This document shows positions 1 to 7,650 of a stretch of 64,000 nucleotides of DNA, piece after piece. The translations under genes and the position numbers were made by a program. The notes below the pieces were generated by a model, which saw only the letters and a list, made by a program, of their open reading frames with translations, made no database searches and had not been told where the DNA came from. Origin of the DNA: an uncultured Oscillospiraceae bacterium (GTDB taxonomy: Bacteria > Bacillota > Clostridia > Oscillospirales > Ruminococcaceae); the NCBI GenBank assembly GCA_934448295.1, contig CAKSEY010000009.1, forward strand, positions 1 to 64,000, written 5' to 3'. Each line of letters starts with the position of its first letter. Position 1 is the stretch's first letter.

Positions 1-71
1 CAAATAGTGTTTTCTGTTTCATTTCCTTATTATATCACTTTTTTCTTCTTTTTCATAGGGGTTTTTAGAGG

Positions 72-206
72 TTACCTGTTGAAATTTTCGGCGATGGAAC
101 GGCTTATAAACGTCCCGCATTCATCGCACAGATTCATGCTTTCGCGGTACCGTTCAAGCTCGCCGTTTTCCTTCGCGTATTTAAGACTGCTTTTGTAGAT
201 ATCCAT
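72..206 (-). CDS. Small DUF3849-like protein with CxxC motif
   Basis: A 44-residue protein beginning MDIYKSSLKYAKENGELERY, with a CDEC pair near residues 27-30. The start has a good ribosome site (GGAAAGGAAAACAAA before ATG). The N-terminal pattern (IYxxSLxYAxxxGE) resembles the start of DUF3849 proteins, which are common in integrative conjugative elements and phages of Clostridia. This one ends at about the point where longer DUF3849 proteins continue, so it is either a short family member or a truncated one. It is the last gene of a minus-strand accessory operon and sits 18 nt beyond a palindrome. The family assignment is from memory of motifs; function is unknown. Confidence 0.55.
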   Translation of the reverse strand: MDIYKSSLKYAKENGELERYRESMNLCDECGTFISRSIAENFNR

Positions 207-223
207 TTTGTTTTCCTTTCCGG

Positions 224-246
224 AGGTGCGGCACGGTGTCGCACCT
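224..246. repeat. Intergenic palindrome, copy 1
   Basis: Perfect 7-bp arms AGGTGCG and CGCACCT flank a 9-nt centre that can pair further (one G-T). It lies 4 nt past the stop of the acidic hypothetical gene. Related palindromes occur at about 1008-1034 and 1119-1142. Confidence 0.75.
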
Positions 247-250
247 GACC

Positions 251-988
251 CTACATCTCCATGCCGAATTCTTCCTCGTCCTGCTCTGATTCAAAGTAGC
301 AGACGGTCTTTTCGTGGTACGAATAAAGGTGGACATCACCCGGATCAAATTCGAAACACTCGGCGATTTCCCTGCGAATGCTGTCCATATCAGTATCGTG
401 GCAGTAAATACAGCCGCCGCATATCTCGTTTGGAGAATCCGGCTTTTCGTCCGTTACGCACCACTCTGTACCGAGATTAAAAAACTCGCACTCAAAATTT
501 CTGATATCCTGCTCTGAAAATCTGCTCTCCGGGTAAATTACGCGGTTGTATTCTCCCTGACAACAGCCGTGGATCTCCTTCCAGTCAAATTCTTCGCCTG
601 AAACCAGACTGAGCGCCTTGCAGATTCCCCACATTTCATCGTATATTCGCGAGTAGGGATTGTATCCGTCTGCCTTCGGGAAATTGTAAGACTTTGCGGC
701 GTCCTCCCAGCCGGTGAGCTGTTCTTCCGTGTACGGATTATTGTCCTGCCGCGGTGAAACGTCATTTATGTATTCCGCGATAGAATCGTACTCGCTGCAC
801 CTGCTGTCCGCAATGTCCTGTGAAACATCGAAATAGTTCTGCAAGGCCTCAAGAACGCTTTTGTAGTGCGGATCTATTGCGTATTTTCTTACCGGCTCAT
901 AAAGAAGAATTCCGTCCCATATTTCGGCGCTGTCCCAGAATGGGGAAGTCTGCTCGGACGGGCTTATCTGCCTTGCGTATAGTGCCAT
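251..988 (-). CDS. Acidic hypothetical protein of an accessory region
   Basis: A 245-residue, strongly acidic protein beginning MALYARQISPSEQTS. The start at 988 is preferred over an in-frame upstream codon at 1030 because GAGG lies 5 nt before it and the upstream codon would sit inside a palindrome. There is no signal peptide or membrane segment. The C-terminal third (NLGTEWCV, then CGGCIYCHDTD, then HEKTVCYFESE) contains several cysteines. It lies between two copies of the same palindrome, upstream of a DUF3849-like gene. Acidic proteins of this kind are common in conjugative-element accessory operons, some with anti-restriction roles, but no family is recognised here and no function is proposed. 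Confidence 0.7.
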   Translation of the reverse strand: MALYARQISPSEQTSPFWDSAEIWDGILLYEPVRKYAIDPHYKSVLEALQNYFDVSQDIADSRCSEYDSIAEYINDVSPRQDNNPYTEEQLTGWEDAAKSYNFPKADGYNPYSRIYDEMWGICKALSLVSGEEFDWKEIHGCCQGEYNRVIYPESRFSEQDIRNFECEFFNLGTEWCVTDEKPDSPNEICGGCIYCHDTDMDSIRREIAECFEFDPGDVHLYSYHEKTVCYFESEQDEEEFGMEM

Positions 989-1007
989 TTTATCCTCGCT
1001 TTCAAAA

Positions 1008-1034
1008 ATAGGTGCGACACCGTATCGCACCTAT
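1008..1034. repeat. Intergenic palindrome, copy 2
   Basis: Perfect 10-bp arms ATAGGTGCGA and TCGCACCTAT with a 7-nt centre. It begins at the stop codon of the truncated gene end at 1034 and precedes the ribosome site of the gene starting at 988. Confidence 0.8.
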
Positions 1035-1156
1035 CACTCAAACGACATCTCATAATCACCGAAATCAATCGTTAGCGGCCGTTCTTCCAGCAGGTCGGCG
1101 TACTGAACCGCCGCGTCCAGGTGCGACACGATGTCGCACTTGAATTCGTCTATAGG
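1034..1156 (-). pseudogene. C-terminal remnant of an accessory gene
   Basis: An open frame on the minus strand ends with SHLDAAVQYADLLEERPLTI...YEMSFE and a TGA at 1034-1036. The frame stays open upstream to a TAG near 1270 but has no ATG and no ribosome site, and the residues before about position 1156 do not look protein-like. It therefore appears to be the tail of a gene whose front is missing. It is followed within 45 nt by the acidic hypothetical gene on the same strand. A palindrome copy (1119-1142) lies inside this reading frame. Identity unknown. Confidence 0.35.
1119..1142. repeat. Palindrome, copy 3
   Basis: Arms GTGCGACA and TGTCGCAC (8 bp perfect) with a 4-nt centre CGAT; 9 of 10 bp when extended outward. 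Same family as the copies at 224-246 and 1008-1034. Confidence 0.75.
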
Positions 1157-1304
1157 GCTGATACAGCACAAATACAGCACGGATACCGCATGCTGAAACG
1201 CCTGAAATATGAGAGAGCCACCCCGATTATGGAGCGGCTCATTTTCTTTTTGTGCAGTTATGCTACTATGCTATGCTTTTCCACCAGCCAGCCAAGAGCA
1301 ATTA

Positions 1305-4300
1305 TCAGTAAAGCCTCTTTCTTCTGACAACGGAAACTACCACAGACGCAATATTTCCCAGCAGCGACGTGCCTGAAACGGCAACGGCAGCAGTTGCAAG
1401 CGGTTTGGAAACATTTACGCTGTCGCTTACTGCAAGGAGATTTCCGGCATTCAGAGTTGTATTGTCCGTGAGCGTAAGTATAAGGTTTCCTTCAGCGTCT
1501 ATGCTGCAGCCCTTGATACCTATACCGTCCTTGCCGTCGGCTCCGTCCTTGCCGTCGATTCCGTCCTTGCCGTCGATTCCGTCCTTGCCGTCGGCTCCGT
1601 CCCTGCCGTCGGCTCCATCTCTGCCGTCGGCTCCATCTCTGCCATCGATTCCGTCCTTGCCGTCAATTCCGTCTCTGCCATCAGCTCCGTCCTTGCCGTC
1701 TGCGGCTACGATTTTGCCGAGATTGGTAACAACATTGTCCGTGAGCGTTATCAGCAGGTAGCCGTCGTCATCTATGACTGCGGACTGAATGCCCATTCCG
1801 TCTTTTCCGTTGAGACCCGGGATTCCCGGCTCTCCGTCAGCTCCGCGGATATTTCCGAGATCCAGGACGGTTTCGTCTGTAAGAGTTATAATAAGGGAAC
1901 CGTTTTCGTCGATAGTGATATTCATGATACCAATGCCGTCTTCTCCGGCGTCGCCTTTTTCACCCTTTTCACCCTGAGCGCCAGTGGCTCCGGTATCGCC
2001 CTTATCACCTTTGTCGCCTTTATCGCCTTTTTCGCCCTGGGCTCCGGTATCTCCCTTATCGCCCTTTTCACCCTGAGCGCCAGTTGCTCCAGTATTGCCC
2101 CTGTCGCCCTTGTCGCCTTTTTCACCCTGGGCTCCGGTTGCACCGGTATCGCCCTTATCACCTTTGTCGCCTTTCTCGCCCTGAGCGCCGGTGTCGCCCT
2201 TTTCGCCCTGAGCGCCAGTGGCTCCGGTATCGCCCTTGTCACCCTTTTCGCCCTGGGCGCCAGCGGCTCCGGTATCGCCCTTTTCGCCTTGGGCGCCAGC
2301 GGCTCCGGTGTCGCCCTTTTCGCCCTGGGCTCCGGTGTCGCCTTTCTCGCCCTGTTCTCCGTCGTCGCCCTTGTCGCCCTTATTGCTTTCGACTATAACG
2401 GTCAGGATCGTGTCGCCGTCAACGATAAATTCAATATCGTATCCGCTGTCTTTGATAAGCTCGCCGCCTATATACCAGCCTCTGATAAAGTACGTCTGGT
2501 CAAGGACGGCGCTGGCTTTCAGCTTTGTGCCGTCAGGTACCGTGTCGCCGCTTTTCAGCTCCACATCGCCGTTTTTCACGGTGATGGTGCAGCCCTCAAG
2601 CTGAGCCGGGAATGTGATGGTGTAATCAGGGATGACCTCGACCGGCACGCTGATCTTTATATTAGACTTTATAGCGCCGGATCTATAAGTGTAGCTGCCG
2701 TCGCCGTTGTCTGTCCATGCTTGCTTATCCGCTATGCGGCAGTTTTCGTCCGGAACCGCAACGATGGTTATTTCATCGCAGAATCTGACGGTTCCGCCGC
2801 TTGCGAACTCATCAGCGCCGTTTCTGATATCAAGAGCCGCGTTTCCTCCAGCGACCTCAACGTCTACCTTAAACTGCTCTATTTCAGTAAAGTATACCAA
2901 AACCTCAGTCTGAGCGTCAACGGTAAGCGCATATTCAAAGCTGTCGTAAAGCTTGTCGTCCGCCATGATGGTAGTGGTGCTGCCGTTTGCGGTCACTTCA
3001 AGCTTTTCCACGCGGTAATTTTCCGCCGCCTGCGCCGTGAGCTTTATCTCCGTGCCGACAGGAACGTTATCACCCGACTGATACGCGCGGTTTGACGCGA
3101 TCATACCCAGGCTGTCGTCCACGGCAACCGAATATGTCAGCTTTACGCGGACAGGCACTTCGAACTCAACGCCTATCTCCACGTTGTCGGTTATCGTCAT
3201 GGTAAAGCTGTCGCCGGTCTGACCCTCTGCCGCGCCGATCCACGCCTTGAAGCGGCAGCCCGCGTCGGGCTTGGCTGTAAAGGTAATGTGTGAATTCTCA
3301 GGAACGTATACGCTGTTTGAATCGCTCAGTTCCAGCAGGTTTCCGTCAGAATCGAACACGTCAACGGAACCGCCCTCGTCCGGAATATCCAGCTTGACCA
3401 GCTTGCCTATTTCAAGCAGGCTCACGAACTCTGCTTCAACAGTGTATTTCGTTGAGGCGATATACAGCGTATATGTGTTCGAGCCAGCCGCAGGAACGGT
3501 TTCAACGTTGCCCTGTGCGTCAGTTATTTTCCAGGATCTCAGGGCGTAGCCGCTCTGCGGTTCTGCGGTAAATGTGACGTTATCCGTGACTTCGCCGCCC
3601 GGTGCAGCCAGCGGTATCTCGCCCACTGCCGCGCTGACATTTCCGAGAAGAACGCCGTTTGACTTGCACTCGCCAGCGAATGTAATTACGCTGGATTCTA
3701 CCTTCTTTCTTGTCTTGATCTCAATGACTGCCTTGCCTGCCAGGGTGAACACGCAGTCGATGCTGCCGTCGCTCTTCGGCTTGAATATAGCTTCCTCGTC
3801 GCCGTTCTTAAGGGTCAGCGAAACAAGCTCATACTGGCGGCTGGTCTGAACGGCGCGGACCTTTATTACATCGCCCTCGCTTATTTCATCGCCCGAGCTG
3901 ATGATAACGTTGCCGAGGTGGCGCATTACTACATCGACCGCGCCCTCGTTATCAACATTGCAAATGACAGGATAATCCTTCTTGGCGGTTGCCACGCTGA
4001 CAAGGTTAGACCATGTACTCTCCTTCTGCTTGCCGTCTACAATGGATATGCTGGTTACAACGTATTCATATGTGGAGTTGGTTTTCAGGTTGTTTATATT
4101 ATAGAAGAACTCGTTCTTTTCCTCGTCGAATCCGCTTTCCTCATTGGATTCGCCGGATTCACTGGATTCGCCGGATTCAACGGTCGTGTTGGCTTCAGCG
4201 GTCGTGTTGGCTTCAGCGGTCGTGTTGGCTTCAACGGTCGTGTTGGCTTCAACAGTTGTGTTGGCTTCATCAGTTACGATCGTGCCCTCGCCAGGGTCAG

Positions 4301-7300
4301 GGTCAGGGGAAGGGGAAGGAGCAGGAGCGGCGCTCCTGGTGATCATGTCAGAGATCCTGTTATATTCTCCGTTTACCACCTGATATACATAATATCCGTC
4401 CGGTTCTGTCCAGCCGGAAATCGCGTCCGGCACCGTCCATGAAAGCCTTGCGCTGGTTTCACCAGTAAGCTCCGCGTCAAGGTCGTCGACAGTCGGTGCT
4501 GGCGCATTGACATTTGAAAGGCTGTATCCTATGAAAACGGTCTTGTTGTTCTTTTCGCCGCAAAGGTGCCTGAACCACTGACCCAGCGTCCAGTCAAAGG
4601 TGTACTGCGTGTAGATATTTTCCGGTATTCCTTCTTCGCGGAGCGCCGGACCGTCAAGATCGTTGACAGCGCCGATACAGCCCTTTGAAGATGTTTTTGT
4701 GGTCGAAACGCCATGACCGCTGCTGTAACTAAGACTGGTTTCAAAGCCTATATCATGCGAGAACAGTATACCATCGCCGAACACCCCGACGCTGATGGAG
4801 AAATTGAAGTAAAATCCGTGTGAGATCTCCTCGGAGACCGATTTGATATTGCTCTTGGAATAGGAAACCTCATTCAGACCGCCTGCATAGCCGAGACGTA
4901 TGGTGTTCTGGCTGAGCTGTTCTCCACCGACAGCGCTGTAAGCGCCCCAGCCCTTCTGATCGTACTTGAACGGGTTGCCCTCGTTGCCGTCCAGCCAGTT
5001 TTCCTCTTTGTTGATCTGCTCGAGGGGGTAATAGTATTTTGCGTCCTCGGGATCATTGCCTGACTTCTTGTCATAGCTGATGTGTCCCTTACCCTCCATA
5101 TAGGCGTTGTATTCTTGGGCAAAGCTGTTGTAGTCGTCAATGCTGAGCTGCTGATATACCGGCTGCTGCGGTATGGAAACGGTCATAGCCGTGTCGCCCG
5201 ACCAATTTCCGTTTTCGTCCAGCACCTCAAAGCAGTAGACGAATACCGGCGTCCTCAGAACCAGCGCCGTATTATACGCCTGCGCCTTGACGGTCATGGT
5301 GTATTCTTTTTCAAGCGCCTCGGAAAAGGTTTTGCTCCAGTCAAGGCAATAGCCCGCCGAGATCTCCACCTCAACAGGCGCAAGCAGTCCGCCGTAGCTG
5401 TAGGACATACCCACGCTGTAGGAAACATTGTCCGAGGAGGACTGCTCCAGCTCGTAGCTTTCGGTTATGGTGTAGTCGGTCTCGTTGTTGGCGGAATCGC
5501 CCAGCGCCGCAAAATACGGCGCCGCCTGCATTACCGCCTTTACCTCCGGGTCGCTGTAAGCATAGTTTACGCCCTTATAGCGTGCGATAACGCCGTCCTG
5601 GTCGCGGTCGCAGGACGTGAGCACCATCTGTGCGCCGGTGCCCTTATAGCCGCCGTTCGCATTGTTGGGTCCCCAGCCGGATATTGTTGTAGTAAAGCCG
5701 GTCGCAGTGCCGTAATCGTCTTTGGTATCATTATTATATACGCCGGTGATATATCCCTTTTTGAAGGAATAAACGCTGTCCTTGTCACGGCAGGAGGCAA
5801 CGAATATTATCTGCTCTCTGCCTGCCGTGTTGCCGTCAAAGTTGCCGACCACGACCGAGCGGAAAAATTCCTCTTTTCCGCCAAGACCGTCGTCAAACTG
5901 GAATCCGCTCGTTGAAACCTTGTTTAATTCCCCGGTAGCGGTGTTGTATGTATACAGGGAGCCGTTTATAAAGATATAATCTGCGGCGTTTGCTCCGTTA
6001 AAGGCAACGGCTTCGACCGCAAAATTGGTTACACATTCGTCTTCAGACCACTTGTTGGCGGCCATGGTCTTGACCTCGGACTGTATGAATCCGTTGTTCT
6101 GATTGCTGAGAAGTACGCCGTATGCAAAGGTGTCTTCGATCCGAGCCGCTCCTACAAGAAAATTGTAAGCATCATTTTTACCTGCGATTGTATATAGTTT
6201 TGATCCGGCAACAACCAGGTCGTCATAGCCGTCGTTGTTGATATCGCCGCAGGCAAGCCCGCCGTCGTAGACGGATAACCACTCATCAGATGTAGAGTCG
6301 TATCCAGTTACATTTTTTATTGAATATTTTTCATCAGGCAGGCTGTCCACAAAAGCCAGATCGTCGTTTCTGCCAGTCTTGCCGTACTTTATTTTGACCT
6401 GCGGGGTCGGGTTAATCCATGCGCCCTTGGAATTGTATGACAACACAGCGAGATCGTCTATTCTGTCGCCGTTAAAGTCACCGACGGCCATATCGACCGT
6501 CAGCTTGTTCCAATGGTTAGCCAGTGTATCATCTTTTGAGCCGTTAATGGTATCTGCAAAGACATTGTTATTACTAAGGGTGTTTTGATATTTATCAACA
6601 TAATAGTCGTTCAGCAGCTCATCTCCAAGCTGATAATAGCCCGCACCGTTTTCACGGTGGTTGAGCATGGTGAGCTTACTATCGGCATATTCATATTCCT
6701 TAAGGAAACAGCCGGTCATCAGATTGGCGGAATAATAGTCCAGATCAGTAATGCGCCCTATCTTCTTTTTGGTGTTCGCCACATAGATGATAAGGGTATC
6801 CTTGCCGTCGTTGTCAAAATCTCCGGCTACAACATCAATATAACGGTTGGAATCATAGCCGTGTATCTGCAAATCGCCGTCGCTGTCAAACGCCCATGTC
6901 ATTTCACCGACGACCTCTGAGCTGCAGAGCTTGCCGCTTCTCGCGTCGTATACAAAAGCATAGACTTTTTTATCCTTGCGGTTAAGTCCGACATAGGCAG
7001 CATGGTCGTTGCGTCCTGTGCCGTCCGGGTCAAACGACGTGGACTGTATCAGCACGCAGTTGCTTAAATCAGCGAAATTCATGTTGGGCAGCGAACCATT
7101 GGAAGCGGTACTTTTGCTGTATACAAAGTTATACAGGTCGTTCGGCGTTCCGACATCTGCTATCTTGCCGGCAACGTGATTGGTGTAGGTCTCTAAATAA
7201 AGCAGCTCGTTCTGCTCCACCATAGCGAACGCACGACCAACATCGTAGCCGTAAGGGTTGGTGGTCTTATCTATACCTGCGGGTACAGTGTCTTTCATCA

Positions 7301-7439
7301 GAGAGCTTGCCGCCGCCGAAGAAAATTTCGGGGAGTCGTCAGCCTCTTCTGCAAAGACAGACAGCGGAAGACTGGCTGCGATGATCGCCGCTGACAGCGC
7401 CGCGCATATCGTCCGCTTGAATATGAATTTCTTGTTCAT
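1305..7439 (-). CDS. Giant secreted surface protein with FG-GAP, FN3, InlB-like and collagen-like regions
   Basis: A 2044-residue protein with a signal peptide (residues 1-30, cut after VFA). Residues about 200-545 hold FG-GAP/VCBS-type calcium-binding repeats (DFDNDGKD, DFNGDRIDD, DINNDGYDD). A central beta-rich domain of unrecognised type follows (about 690-970), then an FN3 domain (about 980-1150) interrupted by a Thr/Ser-rich linker with EANTTV repeats, then InlB-like B-repeats (about 1180-1680). From about 1683 there are Gly-X-Y collagen-like repeats (GDKGDTGAQGEKG style), broken by three copies of a short unit of the form GIxxxxIDxxGxLxxTLTD. The C-terminus is a hydrophobic stretch followed by RRKRLY, like a sorting tail but with no visible LPXTG. 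It is probably a surface adhesin or carbohydrate-interacting stalk. The start has AAGGAG 8 nt upstream. Confidence 0.85.
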   Translation of the reverse strand: MNKKFIFKRTICAALSAAIIAASLPLSVFAEEADDSPKFSSAAASSLMKDTVPAGIDKTTNPYGYDVGRAFAMVEQNELLYLETYTNHVAGKIADVGTPNDLYNFVYSKSTASNGSLPNMNFADLSNCVLIQSTSFDPDGTGRNDHAAYVGLNRKDKKVYAFVYDARSGKLCSSEVVGEMTWAFDSDGDLQIHGYDSNRYIDVVAGDFDNDGKDTLIIYVANTKKKIGRITDLDYYSANLMTGCFLKEYEYADSKLTMLNHRENGAGYYQLGDELLNDYYVDKYQNTLSNNNVFADTINGSKDDTLANHWNKLTVDMAVGDFNGDRIDDLAVLSYNSKGAWINPTPQVKIKYGKTGRNDDLAFVDSLPDEKYSIKNVTGYDSTSDEWLSVYDGGLACGDINNDGYDDLVVAGSKLYTIAGKNDAYNFLVGAARIEDTFAYGVLLSNQNNGFIQSEVKTMAANKWSEDECVTNFAVEAVAFNGANAADYIFINGSLYTYNTATGELNKVSTSGFQFDDGLGGKEEFFRSVVVGNFDGNTAGREQIIFVASCRDKDSVYSFKKGYITGVYNNDTKDDYGTATGFTTTISGWGPNNANGGYKGTGAQMVLTSCDRDQDGVIARYKGVNYAYSDPEVKAVMQAAPYFAALGDSANNETDYTITESYELEQSSSDNVSYSVGMSYSYGGLLAPVEVEISAGYCLDWSKTFSEALEKEYTMTVKAQAYNTALVLRTPVFVYCFEVLDENGNWSGDTAMTVSIPQQPVYQQLSIDDYNSFAQEYNAYMEGKGHISYDKKSGNDPEDAKYYYPLEQINKEENWLDGNEGNPFKYDQKGWGAYSAVGGEQLSQNTIRLGYAGGLNEVSYSKSNIKSVSEEISHGFYFNFSISVGVFGDGILFSHDIGFETSLSYSSGHGVSTTKTSSKGCIGAVNDLDGPALREEGIPENIYTQYTFDWTLGQWFRHLCGEKNNKTVFIGYSLSNVNAPAPTVDDLDAELTGETSARLSWTVPDAISGWTEPDGYYVYQVVNGEYNRISDMITRSAAPAPSPSPDPDPGEGTIVTDEANTTVEANTTVEANTTAEANTTAEANTTVESGESSESGESNEESGFDEEKNEFFYNINNLKTNSTYEYVVTSISIVDGKQKESTWSNLVSVATAKKDYPVICNVDNEGAVDVVMRHLGNVIISSGDEISEGDVIKVRAVQTSRQYELVSLTLKNGDEEAIFKPKSDGSIDCVFTLAGKAVIEIKTRKKVESSVITFAGECKSNGVLLGNVSAAVGEIPLAAPGGEVTDNVTFTAEPQSGYALRSWKITDAQGNVETVPAAGSNTYTLYIASTKYTVEAEFVSLLEIGKLVKLDIPDEGGSVDVFDSDGNLLELSDSNSVYVPENSHITFTAKPDAGCRFKAWIGAAEGQTGDSFTMTITDNVEIGVEFEVPVRVKLTYSVAVDDSLGMIASNRAYQSGDNVPVGTEIKLTAQAAENYRVEKLEVTANGSTTTIMADDKLYDSFEYALTVDAQTEVLVYFTEIEQFKVDVEVAGGNAALDIRNGADEFASGGTVRFCDEITIVAVPDENCRIADKQAWTDNGDGSYTYRSGAIKSNIKISVPVEVIPDYTITFPAQLEGCTITVKNGDVELKSGDTVPDGTKLKASAVLDQTYFIRGWYIGGELIKDSGYDIEFIVDGDTILTVIVESNKGDKGDDGEQGEKGDTGAQGEKGDTGAAGAQGEKGDTGAAGAQGEKGDKGDTGATGAQGEKGDTGAQGEKGDKGDKGDTGATGAQGEKGDKGDRGNTGATGAQGEKGDKGDTGAQGEKGDKGDKGDKGDTGATGAQGEKGEKGDAGEDGIGIMNITIDENGSLIITLTDETVLDLGNIRGADGEPGIPGLNGKDGMGIQSAVIDDDGYLLITLTDNVVTNLGKIVAADGKDGADGRDGIDGKDGIDGRDGADGRDGADGRDGADGKDGIDGKDGIDGKDGADGKDGIGIKGCSIDAEGNLILTLTDNTTLNAGNLLAVSDSVNVSKPLATAAVAVSGTSLLGNIASVVVSVVRRKRLY
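4179..4276 (-). repeat. 18-nt tandem repeats in the linker of the surface protein
   Basis: About five in-frame copies of an 18-nt unit (GTGTTGGCTTCAGCGGTC on the + strand) encode EANTTV/EANTTA. Next to them, 4144-4180 has shorter repeats encoding the SGESSESGES stretch. Unit length is a multiple of three, so copy-number change would lengthen or shorten the linker without a frameshift. Confidence 0.85.
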
Positions 7440-7492
7440 AGGACATTCTCCTTGTGTATTATTCTATCCAGCCATAAGGGCGGATTTCCTTA

Positions 7493-7521
7493 ATTATATT
7501 TTATCATATTTTGGCTCATTT
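7493..7521 (-). promoter_or_regulatory. Candidate promoter of the surface protein gene
   Basis: Consensus -10 TATAAT (7498-7493, minus strand) with a poor -35 (AAATGA) at 17-nt spacing. A good -10 with a weak -35 just downstream of a phased direct repeat fits an activator-dependent promoter. Confidence 0.55.
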
Positions 7522-7527
7522 TGTTCA

Positions 7528-7562
7528 GTCGTTTACGCTGTGATTCCGGTCGTTTACGCTGT
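7528..7562. promoter_or_regulatory. Direct repeats 21 bp apart, candidate LytTR operator
   Basis: Two perfect copies of GTCGTTTACGCTGT start at 7528 and 7549, exactly two helical turns apart, the spacing expected of LytTR-family binding sites. They sit just upstream of the -35 position of the minus-strand surface gene. The next genes on the plus side are a GHKL kinase and a LytTR regulator. The 9-bp core fits the usual LytTR consensus only partly. Confidence 0.6.
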
Positions 7563-7587
7563 AATCGGCGGATAACGAAAAAAACGC

Positions 7588-7616
7588 TTGCATATTTTGC
7601 TAATATAAGGTAGAAT
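7588..7616 (+). promoter_or_regulatory. Promoter of the sensor kinase gene
   Basis: TTGCAT, 17-nt spacer, TAGAAT, followed by AAGGAGA at 7634-7640 ahead of the ATG at 7651. Confidence 0.65.
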
Positions 7617-7650
7617 AATAACATAATACTAATAAGGAGACTGTTCCGGA

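Noticed and set aside
1369..3095. Pro/Ser-rich and Val/Ala-rich open frames opposite the collagen-like region
   Set aside because: They are complements of Gly-X-Y repeats; no start signals.
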